Of a stretch of DNA of 6,136 nt, positions 1 through 5,815 are shown one piece after another. Source of the stretch: Desulfobacterales bacterium (GTDB lineage: Bacteria > Desulfobacterota > Desulfobacteria > Desulfobacterales > UBA5852); the NCBI GenBank assembly GCA_016735415.1, contig JAERRP010000359.1:1-6136 (forward strand). Reading direction: 5' to 3'. Below the pieces are notes generated by a model. It worked only from the letters and a program-made list of their open reading frames with translations. It searched no databases and was not told where the DNA came from. Numbering within the stretch: position 1 is the first letter of the stretch; each line of letters starts with the position of its first letter. A program made the translations under genes and the position numbers.

Positions 1-1099
1 AATCCATATGGGAAGGTAATCGCCCCGCAACTTCGTCGTCGGACTGGATCGGGAGCTGGCGGATGTCCAGGACATCCCTGGAAACCAGGAAGTCCGAAAG
101 GGAGGACCACGATAGAAAAAGATTTTCCGGTGCCACACACAACCTGTTTTCATCACAGGCCGCCTCATAATTCTGACGGGCCTTTACAACAATCTCGTCG
201 GTGGCCTTTTCCAGATCCGCCGGTTCCAGACGAACAACCATTGTATCCGCCGGCAGAAAGTCCATCAGATGATCGAGCTGGGGATAGATCAACGGTAACA
301 GACCATCGATGCCGGCAAAACGTCCTTCCTGCTTGATGGTCGCTACCAGGTGGCGAATGACAGAAGCCGGAAGTTCCTGCTCCGAGGCCTGAAGCCTGAG
401 TCGCATGACGATGTCGGCCATCTGGGATGGCCGTATCACCACTTCACTTGCCGGGGCGATGACGGCCTCTGGAAGCTCGTCCAGCGTTCTCTGGGTATCA
501 ACCGAAAAAAGCCGGATGGATTCGATCCAGTCATCGAAGAATTCCACCCTCAGAGGATGATCATACAGGGGGGAGAAAACATCCAGGATGCCGCCTCGAA
601 TGCAGAAATCCCCCGGTTCCTCGACAATATGGGTCCGTGTATAACTACCGCTGATCAAGCGCTCCAGCAAATGCTCACGGTCGACCTCCTCTTTGGGCAT
701 GAGCAACTCAAGATAATTCTTGACTTCACGCTTCGGAATAATTTTCTTGAGAAGAGCGCCTACGGTGGTGACCACCAGCGGCGGCCGGTCGTTTTCTAAA
801 AGCCGGTACAGCACCCGGATGCGTTTGGCGGCGGTTTCACTATGGTAATCAAGGGCTTTGTAGGGAAGCAAATTGTAAGGGGGAAATTCTAAAAGGCGGC
901 CATGCTTTCCCACTCCGAAAAACCGTAAATCATTGCTTAAGGTTTCGGCCGTACGCAAATCCGGTACAACCACAAGTATCGGCTGCGAAACCGCGAGGTA
1001 AGTCTGCGCAAGATAGAACGCGGCCGACGCACCTTTCAAGCCCGTGCATTCAGCTCGCAAAGGGGTGCTCGACCGGCGGTCAGGTTTCTTAATAATCAA
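1..1099 (-). CDS. mfd: Transcription-repair coupling factor Mfd, N-terminal part (runs off the left edge)
   Basis: Mfd is a cytoplasmic ATP-dependent translocase that removes RNA polymerase stalled at DNA lesions and recruits UvrA for nucleotide excision repair. I translated this frame by hand from 1099 to 1 and found no stop, giving 366 codons of a family usually near 1150 residues. The UvrB-homology module is clear: TGLKGAS at 19-25 in place of a true Walker A, FPPYNLLPY at 72-80, RGGILDVF at 168-175, and FFDDWIESIR at 187-196 followed by TQRTLDELP. The RNAP-interacting and RecG-like translocase domains must lie beyond the window. I chose the TTG start at 1099-1097 because AAGGG sits 6-7 nt upstream; no ATG or GTG fits in frame. 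A second in-frame TTG at 1129 would add ten residues but lacks a visible ribosome site. The gene diverges from the tRNA. Family identity is very sure; the start is moderate. Confidence 0.93.
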   Translation of the reverse strand, partial: MIIKKPDRRSSTPLRAECTGLKGASAAFYLAQTYLAVSQPILVVVPDLRTAETLSNDLRFFGVGKHGRLLEFPPYNLLPYKALDYHSETAAKRIRVLYRLLENDRPPLVVTTVGALLKKIIPKREVKNYLELLMPKEEVDREHLLERLISGSYTRTHIVEEPGDFCIRGGILDVFSPLYDHPLRVEFFDDWIESIRLFSVDTQRTLDELPEAVIAPASEVVIRPSQMADIVMRLRLQASEQELPASVIRHLVATIKQEGRFAGIDGLLPLIYPQLDHLMDFLPADTMVVRLEPADLEKATDEIVVKARQNYEAACDENRLCVAPENLFLSWSSLSDFLVSRDVLDIRQLPIQSDDEVAGRLPSHMD

Positions 1100-1118
1100 A
1101 ATTTTCCCTTGATTTTGC

Positions 1119-1137
1119 CACCTAAACAAAGTAGGTG
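1119..1137. promoter_or_regulatory. Inverted repeat in the mfd/tRNA-Thr divergent spacer
   Basis: A perfect 6-bp inverted repeat, CACCTA and TAGGTG separated by 7 nt, fills the short spacer between the mfd start and the tRNA gene. A weak -35-like TTGATT (1109-1114) lies just before it on the plus strand. At 17-nt spacing the matching -10 position is TAGGTG, which is a poor match to consensus. The tRNA must have a promoter about here, but I cannot place it firmly. The repeat could be an operator or chance. Confidence 0.25.
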
Positions 1138-1149
1138 AATTGCCGTCAT

Positions 1150-1225
1150 GCCGGCGTAGCTCAGTTGGTAGAGCAGCTGATTCGTAATCAGCAGGTCAGC
1201 GGTTCAAATCCGCTCGCCGGCTCCA
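1150..1225 (+). tRNA. tRNA-Thr (anticodon CGU), CCA encoded
   Basis: A complete cloverleaf reads threonine codon ACG. The 7-bp acceptor stem GCCGGCG/CGCCGGC is perfect. The D arm is GCTC/GAGC with the AGTTGGTA loop, the anticodon stem is GCTGA/TCAGC with loop TTCGTAA (anticodon CGT at 1183-1185), the variable loop is AGGTC, and the T arm is AGCGG/CCGCT with loop TTCAAAT. The 3' CCA is encoded (1223-1225). The discriminator base is T, whereas E. coli tRNA-Thr has A. It is transcribed away from mfd. The 3' end is not duplicated nearby and no integrase is present, so there is no sign of use as an integration site. Confidence 0.97.
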
Positions 1226-1252
1226 CCAATGATTTTCAAATCTGTTGCATAC

Positions 1253-1273
1253 CGGCCGGCCGGGGCCGCTTTT
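1253..1273 (+). terminator. Probable intrinsic terminator of tRNA-Thr
   Basis: Starting 28 bp after the tRNA 3' end, CGGCC (1253-1257) pairs perfectly with GGCCG (1264-1268) around a 6-nt loop, followed by C and four T residues. The stem is short but all G-C. The T tract is short, so the call is moderate. Confidence 0.45.
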
Positions 1274-1486
1274 GACTCCCGCCTCTCTGTTTGAACCCTC
1301 CAATGTGCAAGGCCACCCCCCCTTAGTATACTTACCTGTGTAATACAAGCCGGCCTTTGCTCATCGGGAGACAGCGGCCAACGCTGCAAGGCAATTAACG
1401 GGCGGGGCCTGCGGCCTGGAAGTTCACCGCCAATACCAGTCAATCGCGGCCCGTAGGGACGCTATCGGTTAAAAAATCAAATTTCA
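1274..1486. other. Intergenic stretch with no recognisable gene
   Basis: Neither strand shows a convincing coding frame. A 79-codon minus-strand frame at 1204-1443 overlaps the tRNA, is arginine- and proline-rich, resembles no family I know and has no clear ribosome site. The only structure noted is a small hairpin, CAGCG/CGCTG, at about 1373-1387 with no T tract, plus a C-run near 1314-1321. Confidence 0.5.
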
Positions 1487-1549
1487 GGATGTATCATACA
1501 GATTTTTTTACATTTTTATCTTGAAATACATCCAGCTCTTTTATATGAA
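1487..1549 (+). promoter_or_regulatory. Candidate sigma-70 promoter with an 8-bp inverted repeat over its -35 region
   Basis: TTGAAA (1521-1526), a 17-nt spacer and TATGAA (1544-1549) make a fair sigma-70 promoter pointing at the small ORF at 1643. GGATGTAT (1487-1494) and ATACATCC (1526-1533) are exact inverted copies separated by 31 nt, the right copy starting on the last base of the -35 box. Inside the left arm lies a small palindrome, GTAT-C-ATAC (1491-1499). The pair could be two operator half-sites or a hairpin in unspecific AT-rich DNA. The promoter call rests on consensus and position only. Confidence 0.35.
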
Positions 1550-1642
1550 TAGACATAATCCTGACCGTGTAGACACAGAACCTCGAAGAATTTCCGAGAA
1601 AAACGGGCGCCTGTTGAGCCCCAAAAATGGTGGTCGCATAAA

Positions 1643-1807
1643 ATGGATCTCGACGAAACGGCACTGGGGACCGAGATCGACCGGATATCGGATAAAATTG
1701 ACGACATCATGAAAAAGGTGAATCGTCTCTATCCGCAGCAGGATCTGAAGTCGTCCCCAAACGACAATGCTTCCAAAAACACCGGTGAGAAACCAGCATT
1801 GCCCTGA
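1643..1807 (+). CDS. Small unrecognised protein, 54 aa
   Basis: This short frame starts with ATG at 1643 and ends with TGA at 1805-1807. I recognise no family. Residues 1-30 are rich in Asp, Glu, Ile and Lys with a regular hydrophobic spacing (for example DRISDKIDDIMKKVNRLY at 13-30), which suggests one amphipathic helix or short coiled coil. The remaining 24 residues are polar and rich in Ser, Asn, Pro and Lys, so probably disordered. There is no signal peptide, membrane segment or cysteine. A G-rich GGTGG at 1629-1633 is a possible weak ribosome site 9 nt before the ATG, and no other good start lies in frame. It is followed by ihfA on the same strand after 96 bp containing a promoter candidate. 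An overlapping 63-codon frame at 1521-1712 is less credible because it is basic and lacks a plausible fold. Coding status is likely but unproven. Confidence 0.5.
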   Translation: MDLDETALGTEIDRISDKIDDIMKKVNRLYPQQDLKSSPNDNASKNTGEKPALP

Positions 1808-1822
1808 AAAACGAATTTCCCG

Positions 1823-1853
1823 TTGACCTTTAGGGTCAAGTCATTTATTTAAT
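1823..1853 (+). promoter_or_regulatory. Candidate ihfA promoter whose -35 box is half of a palindrome
   Basis: TTGACC (1823-1828) is a good -35 box. Possible -10 boxes are TATTTA (1846-1851, 17-nt spacer) or TTTAAT (1848-1853, 19-nt spacer). The -35 box is also the left arm of a perfect inverted repeat, TTGACC-TTTAG-GGTCAA (1823-1839). The -10 area lies in a second AT-rich palindrome, TTTATT-T-AATAAA (1844-1856). A repressor or autoregulator could act here; which protein would bind is unknown. Confidence 0.45.
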
Positions 1854-1903
1854 AAAGAATATTTGCGCTACAGAACAATGGAACTCGGCTGGTAGGAGGT
1901 GCC

Positions 1904-2188
1904 ATGGCATTAACGAAAAGTGACATCGTTGCAAGGGTTCACGAACTTGGCTTCACTAAGAAAAAATCGGTTGATATTATTGAGTCCCTTCTGGAAATCA
2001 TGAAATCGAACCTTGAACAAGGCGATGACATTCTCATTTCAGGGTTCGGCAAGTTCTGCGTTAAAAGCAAAAATAAACGCCGTGGACGCAACCCGGCAAC
2101 CGGGTCGGATCTGATCCTTCGAGAACGCAAAGTTGTCACTTTCAAATGCTCCGGCAAACTTCGCAACCGCATTAACGGAAAGGGATAG
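1904..2188 (+). CDS. ihfA: Integration host factor alpha subunit (HU/IHF family)
   Basis: IHF is a nucleoid-associated heterodimer that bends DNA sharply at specific sites in replication, recombination and transcription, including sigma-54 promoters. The 94-residue product shows the alpha-type N-terminus MALTKSDIV, the dimerisation helices to about residue 40, the turn SGFGKF (46-51), and the beta-arm GRNPATG (61-67), whose Pro64 is the residue that intercalates into DNA. The end, VVTF..SGKLRNRIN, also fits alpha rather than HU. The arm is rich in Lys and Arg (KSKNKRRGRNP). An excellent Shine-Dalgarno, TAGGAGGT (1893-1900), fixes the ATG start. The gene stands alone on its strand, without the pheT or merR partner common elsewhere. 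A closely related HU protein is the alternative; family assignment is very sure and the alpha label is good. Confidence 0.92.
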   Translation: MALTKSDIVARVHELGFTKKKSVDIIESLLEIMKSNLEQGDDILISGFGKFCVKSKNKRRGRNPATGSDLILRERKVVTFKCSGKLRNRINGKG

Positions 2189-2198
2189 CTCCCCTTTC
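2178..2198 (+). other. Stem-loop spanning the ihfA stop codon
   Basis: GAAAGGG (2178-2184) and CCCTTTC (2192-2198) form a perfect 7-bp stem whose 7-nt loop contains the TAG stop. No T tract follows, so it is not a classical intrinsic terminator. It could stabilise the mRNA end or be incidental. Confidence 0.3.
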
Positions 2199-2240
2199 GA
2201 AGCACTCCGCCACAGTCTGGCAAACAGTCAAACAGTCTTA

Positions 2241-2400
2241 AGGGCTCGCGCAAAAATAACTTCACATTTTGAGCGCCGATGCATCCCGCCCGGCGGCGTT
2301 GCGAAAGCTCGGAATAGGCTGGCTATTCCTGCGCTTTCACGCCTTGTACCGACGGGCGCCTCAACGCTGAAACTTGTGAACTTATTTTTACGCGAACCCT
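2241..2400 (-). repeat. Palindromic dispersed repeat, copy A (160 bp, MITE- or REP-like)
   Basis: The whole 160 bp reads as one imperfect palindrome centred at about 2320. The outer 26 bp at each end (2241-2266 and 2375-2400) match in inverted orientation at 23 of 26 positions by eye and begin with AGGG. Inside, GCGCTCAA-like arms face TTGAGGCGCC, CCCG faces CGGG, GAAAGC (2303-2308) pairs with GCTTTC (2333-2338), and GGAATAG (2311-2317) pairs with CTATTCC (2323-2329) around a 5-nt loop. The reverse complement matches copy B at the right edge of the window at about 90 of 100 positions. It has no transposase, and I see no target-site duplication. It lies in the 3' region of ihfA. A non-autonomous mobile element or a large REP/BIME-like repeat both fit. 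Confidence 0.85.
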
Positions 2401-2405
2401 GAGGG

Positions 2406-2510
2406 TGGCGGTCCGACAGCTTGATTACGGTCCCAACGTCCGCCAACAGGGCAAGGGCTAAAGCAATCCGCAAGGACCGAAACATCAAGCGGCCGGATGG
2501 GTTTCGGCTC
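2406..2510. other. Structured intergenic block with competing stems, possible RNA element
   Basis: GCTTGAT (2419-2425) pairs with ATCAAGC (2484-2490), and nested inside it CGGTCC (2428-2433) pairs with GGACCG (2474-2479), a 13-bp composite stem with a small internal loop. A different 7-bp stem, CCGAAAC (2477-2483) with GTTTCGG (2501-2507), uses the same bases, so the two folds exclude each other. The block lies between repeat copy A and the terminator at 2564. It matches no RNA family I know. It could be a small RNA, a 3' UTR structure or chance. A minus-strand frame here (TTG at 2512) carries a hydrophobic stretch but runs into the repeat and is not called. Confidence 0.25.
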
Positions 2511-2563
2511 AATTTTCAACTGACCTGCCGCCAAAATTTTAAACTATACCGCTAAAAATCAGC

Positions 2564-2595
2564 AAAGCCCCTGAAACACATATTTCAGGGGCTTT
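2564..2595. terminator. Bidirectional intrinsic terminator between converging units
   Basis: AAAGCCCCTGAAA (2564-2576) and TTTCAGGGGCTTT (2583-2595) form a perfect 13-bp stem with a 6-nt loop. On the plus strand the stem ends in TTTT; on the minus strand a TTTTT run follows a few bases after it. It can end ihfA transcripts coming from the left (about 375 nt after the stop) and kinase-regulator transcripts from the right (about 185 nt after the stop). Confidence 0.88.
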
Positions 2596-2596
2596 T

Positions 2597-2780
2597 GTTG
2601 CAGTACTGGACGTGAAAACCTTGTTTCGGAAATCAACGGCCCAGTGAGGCATTGCCAGTCAGTTAGGGCCTGGCATCAGATGCAAACCACACGGATTCCC
2701 TGGTCGGCAACGCCGCCTGTGCTCCCAGCATTGTTTTAAAAGATATTGGGAGTGGGCACTATCCTATCAGGGCTGGCCGG
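2597..2780. other. 3' region of the two-component operon, no gene seen
   Basis: No credible ORF is present on either strand. Two hairpins can form: TGCCAG (2653-2658) with CTGGCA (2670-2675), and CTCCCA (2722-2727) with TGGGAG (2747-2752) around a 19-nt AT-rich loop. On the minus strand this is the untranslated tail of the response-regulator mRNA before the terminator. Confidence 0.4.
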
Positions 2781-4169
2781 CTACAGCATGACTTCATAAG
2801 TCTTTATTTTACTGAGCAGGGAAGGGATACTGATTTCGAGCAACTTGGCCGCTTGCGTGCGGTTTCCCCCCGTTGATTCAAGGGCCCTGGTGATCAATCG
2901 TTTTTCTATGATTTTTTGTGCTTTTTTCAGAGAGAACCCCTCGAAAAAATCGTCCATTCGGTTTGACGCCCGCTTGATCCCGAACTCCGTCGGCAAATTT
3001 TCCGGAAGAATTATGTGCTTATCCACTAAAACCACGGCCCGTTCAATCATGTTTTCCAGCTCACGCACGTTACCCGGCCATTTATGATCCAGTAAAATGG
3101 TCATGGCCCCCGGAGAAATGCCTTCGATGTTTTTATGAAACTGATTTTTAAAATTCTTAAGAAAATGTTGGCATAGCAGCTGAATATCACCGGCTCGTTC
3201 CCGTAAGGGCGGCAGGTGAATCCTTAATACGTTCAGACGATAAAACAGGTCTTCGCGGAAACGGCCCTGGCGCATCTCTTCCTCCAAATCCTTGGACGTT
3301 GCCGCAATCACGCGCACATCGATTCGCTTGGTTTTGGCATCGCCCACGGGGCGGACTTCGTTTTCCTGAAGTACCCGCAATAATTTGACCTGCAGCGTGA
3401 CCGGGAGTTCGCCGATCTCATCCAGAAAAATAGTTCCGCCGTCGGCTTCCTGAAAAAGGCCTTTCTTGTTGCGGTCGGCTCCGGTGAAAGCACCTTTGAC
3501 GTAGCCAAAAAGTTCGCTTTCCAGCAGGGTTTCGGGGATCCCGCCACAATTTACCGGAACCATGTTGCCATCCTTGCGTGGACCGGCATAATGTATGCCG
3601 CGGGCAACCAATTCTTTACCGGTTCCGCTCTCACCGGTCACCAGCACCGTGGTGTCGTATTGCGCCGCCTTTTCGGCCAGACTGAAAACCATTTTCATGG
3701 CCTGACTGCTACCGATCATATTGCCGAATTGGTTGATGCTGCTTATTTTTTGAATTCGCTCTTTGAGCCGCAGGTTCTCCTGTTTCAAGCTTTCCCGTTC
3801 CTCGGCCTTCTTCAAAGCAAGACAAACTTCATCGGGTTTGAAGGGTTTGGAGATAAAATCATAAGCCCCCAGTTTCATCGCCTCGATGGCCATGTCGATC
3901 GTGCCATAGGCCGACATCATGATAACCGTCGAAGATTCCGTCATAATGCGGGCTTCATCGAGGAAGGCCATCCCGTCTTTCCGAGGCATTTTGACATCGC
4001 AAAGAATGTAGTCGTAATGGCCCGCTTTGACTTTCTCGAGTCCCTCCTGCCCGTTCGTGGCGGTATCAATTCGGTATCCCATTTTTTTCAGCAACGCCGA
4101 GAGCATATGCCGCATGTTCTCTTCGTCATCGATAATCAATAGGCTCTTGATCTCATTTTTGGACGTCAT
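2781..4169 (-). CDS. NtrC-family sigma-54-dependent response regulator, 462 aa
   Basis: Once phosphorylated, this cytoplasmic regulator would form an AAA+ ring at enhancer sites and remodel sigma-54 RNA polymerase into open complex. Domains in order: receiver at about 8-122, with acidic residues D14 and D15, phosphoacceptor D58 (in CDVKMP), S86 and K108; a coiled linker at 123-145; a complete AAA+ domain at about 150-385, with Walker A GESGTGKE (179-186, K185), the sigma-54 contact loop GAFTGA (226-231), Walker B TIFLDE (246-251), the REDLFYRLN arginine-finger region (305-313) and WPGNVRELEN (364-373); and a Fis-type helix-turn-helix at about 434-460 (GGNRTQAAKLLEIS). All catalytic residues are present and the length is typical. 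The ATG start overlaps the kinase stop by 4 bp, and AGGA lies 8 nt upstream, inside the kinase gene. The target regulon cannot be read from the window; the family assignment is near certain. Confidence 0.97.
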   Translation of the reverse strand: MTSKNEIKSLLIIDDEENMRHMLSALLKKMGYRIDTATNGQEGLEKVKAGHYDYILCDVKMPRKDGMAFLDEARIMTESSTVIMMSAYGTIDMAIEAMKLGAYDFISKPFKPDEVCLALKKAEERESLKQENLRLKERIQKISSINQFGNMIGSSQAMKMVFSLAEKAAQYDTTVLVTGESGTGKELVARGIHYAGPRKDGNMVPVNCGGIPETLLESELFGYVKGAFTGADRNKKGLFQEADGGTIFLDEIGELPVTLQVKLLRVLQENEVRPVGDAKTKRIDVRVIAATSKDLEEEMRQGRFREDLFYRLNVLRIHLPPLRERAGDIQLLCQHFLKNFKNQFHKNIEGISPGAMTILLDHKWPGNVRELENMIERAVVLVDKHIILPENLPTEFGIKRASNRMDDFFEGFSLKKAQKIIEKRLITRALESTGGNRTQAAKLLEISIPSLLSKIKTYEVML

Positions 4170-5749
4170 GGTGTTTTTCCTGGTAGGTCATCTGAATACT
4201 TGGCTTGCTCCGTGGATTCTTCCGCCAGCGGCAGGCGAATACGCATGGTCGTACCGTGCATATCATTTTGTATGGCCTGGATAGTTCCGCCAAAGCCCTC
4301 GATAATGGTAAAACTGACCGACAGGCCGAGTCCGGTTCCGCGTCCAGGATCCTTAGTGGTGTAAAAGGGGTCGAATATGTATTCGAGTTGATCATCGGGA
4401 ATCCCGGAGCCATTGTCAATAAATTGAATCACCAGCCAATGGCCTGAACGCTGCAAAGGTTCGCCCTCAATGGACGTCCGGATGATTAATCGGCTGGCAT
4501 CCGGGGCATCGATGCCTTCGAATGCATCCGCGGCATTCAGGATTAAATTTAAAAAAACCTGGCGAAGCTGGCGTCCGTCGGCCTTAACTTGGTCTTTCTC
4601 AGCGCATAGGTCAAGGGTGAATTTGAAGCAGGTAAATACCGGCTGGAAATGGCATACTTCTTCCAGTTCACTCAAAATTGCGTGAATGCCGACAATGGAT
4701 TGGGCGTAGGCCGACGGCCGTGCTAAATCAAGGAGCTGACGGATGATCGAGTTGATTCGCTCGACTTCGATTTTCGTACGAACGATGAACTCACCTTTTT
4801 CTTCCGCTGAAATGGAATTTTCTCTCAGTAAATCCAGATAGCCTTTGATGATGCCGATGGGGTTACCAATTTCATGGGCGATCCCAGCCGATAACCGTCC
4901 CACCGAAGCTAGCTTTTCAGCCCGGATAAGTTCCAACTGAGTCTTCTCCAATTTAAGGTTGGCCTTTTCAAGCGATTTAACCGAGGCCTGCAATTTTTCT
5001 TTGTCCCCTGAAATTCGAAGCAGCATGCTGTTAAGCGATTTGGAGAGTTTACTGAACTCATTGTCTTCTTTATCAATCAGAAAAACAGCATCTTCCGATT
5101 CGCGATATTCCTCCGCGCGGGTAACAAGCCGCTGAATCGGTATAACCGTTAATTTGTTAAGCCGGTAGATACCCATCAGGGTCAGAATCGCTGTATTGAC
5201 AAGAATATAAGTCAGAAAGATATGCTGGGTGCGCCCCAGAACGCTGTAGAGTGAAACCAGCGGTATCATGACGGCAGCGGCGGCTCCGATCTCGCCTTTT
5301 ACCGCAAATGGTTCCGAAACCATTATATAGCCGGCCTGTTTCCAGAAAATATCACGGATCGAACTACGTCTTGAAACAGACCCAATCCGGTCCTCCGCCG
5401 CCATCTCGGCCAAGTCCGCCAATTCCTCTCTTTGACGACAATTCTGGCTGTCATATATGTGCCGCCCACGCGGTCCGACAACCACAAAACAAGTAACCCC
5501 GGAGGTCTTCAAAATATGTTGAATTTTTTCAATCCAAAGCGATTCAACCGTCTGATTTTTGACTTCACCGCCCTGCGCCTGAAATACGGTTTCAATCATG
5601 AGAAGGGCATTCCGGCCCTTACTGATTTCGGAGGTTATTACGACTTCCTGCACGACGATAAGCATCACGAAATCAATAAGCAGCATTCCCAGCAGCAATA
5701 AGAAAGCTATATTCACGGCAATGCTTGTTCGAAGACTTTTTAGAAGCAT
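4166..5749 (-). CDS. Membrane sensor histidine kinase (HAMP-HisKA-HATPase), partner of the NtrC-type regulator, 527 aa
   Basis: This inner-membrane kinase would autophosphorylate on His292 and pass the phosphate to the neighbouring regulator. Layout: first membrane helix at about 13-34; a periplasmic sensor domain at about 35-175 with a PAS/Cache-like core (CFVVVGPRGRHIYDS, 87-101) and cysteines at 87 and 104; second helix at about 176-196; HAMP linker at about 195-248; coiled coil at 249-280; HisKA with AHEIGNP (291-297); and an ATPase domain with N box NLILNAAD (401-408), G1 DNGSGI (445-450), F box FDPFYTTK (459-466) and G2 GTGLGL (471-476). All catalytic motifs are intact. The ATG start has AGGAAG just upstream (5757-5752). 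Its last bases overlap the regulator start (ATGA), implying translational coupling and a cognate pair. The set resembles AtoS, ZraS and NtrB relatives, but I cannot assign the signal, so no symbol is given. Confidence 0.96.
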   Translation of the reverse strand: MLLKSLRTSIAVNIAFLLLLGMLLIDFVMLIVVQEVVITSEISKGRNALLMIETVFQAQGGEVKNQTVESLWIEKIQHILKTSGVTCFVVVGPRGRHIYDSQNCRQREELADLAEMAAEDRIGSVSRRSSIRDIFWKQAGYIMVSEPFAVKGEIGAAAAVMIPLVSLYSVLGRTQHIFLTYILVNTAILTLMGIYRLNKLTVIPIQRLVTRAEEYRESEDAVFLIDKEDNEFSKLSKSLNSMLLRISGDKEKLQASVKSLEKANLKLEKTQLELIRAEKLASVGRLSAGIAHEIGNPIGIIKGYLDLLRENSISAEEKGEFIVRTKIEVERINSIIRQLLDLARPSAYAQSIVGIHAILSELEEVCHFQPVFTCFKFTLDLCAEKDQVKADGRQLRQVFLNLILNAADAFEGIDAPDASRLIIRTSIEGEPLQRSGHWLVIQFIDNGSGIPDDQLEYIFDPFYTTKDPGRGTGLGLSVSFTIIEGFGGTIQAIQNDMHGTTMRIRLPLAEESTEQAKYSDDLPGKTP

Positions 5750-5786
5750 GTCTTCCTGTTCCCGAAATCAAATAGGGTGTGACTAC

Positions 5787-5815
5787 ACTAAAGGGGATAC
5801 GCAGGTAGATGTCAG
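5787..5815 (-). promoter_or_regulatory. Candidate sigma-70 promoter of the kinase-regulator operon
   Basis: On the minus strand, CTGACA (5815-5810), a 17-nt spacer and TTTAGT (5792-5787) match the -35 and -10 boxes at 5/6 and 4/6 positions. Transcription would start near 5780, leaving a leader of about 30 nt with the ribosome site. An inverted motif, GTGT-AGTC-ACAC, overlaps the -10 and start-site area (about 5778-5789) and could be an operator. The call rests on consensus matches only. Confidence 0.35.

Noticed and set aside
350..799. 149-codon plus-strand frame inside the mfd region
   Set aside because: It is the antisense shadow of mfd, whose minus-strand translation carries clear Mfd motifs throughout; the plus-strand product resembles nothing.
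1094..1115. AATCAA and TTGATT near the mfd start as IHF binding sites
   Set aside because: Neither has the required TTR half at the correct spacing for the WATCAA-N4-TTR consensus.
1203..1242. TTCAAATC in the tRNA T-loop repeated at about 1235, as a possible att site
   Set aside because: The match is only 8 bp, does not include the tRNA 3' end, and there is no integrase or other mobile-element gene.
2228..2512. 94-codon minus-strand frame with a hydrophobic stretch (FRSLRIALALALLADVG)
   Set aside because: Starts at a TTG with a poor ribosome site, and more than half of it is translation of the palindromic repeat. It may be a decayed gene fragment, but that cannot be supported.
2670..2690. 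TGGCAT..GCA near 2671 as a sigma-54 promoter
   Set aside because: The spacing between the GG and GC elements is 8 nt instead of 10, and no gene starts downstream.
3591..4142. 183-codon plus-strand frame opposite the response regulator
   Set aside because: Antisense shadow of the receiver and AAA+ coding region; no family resemblance and no ribosome site considered convincing.
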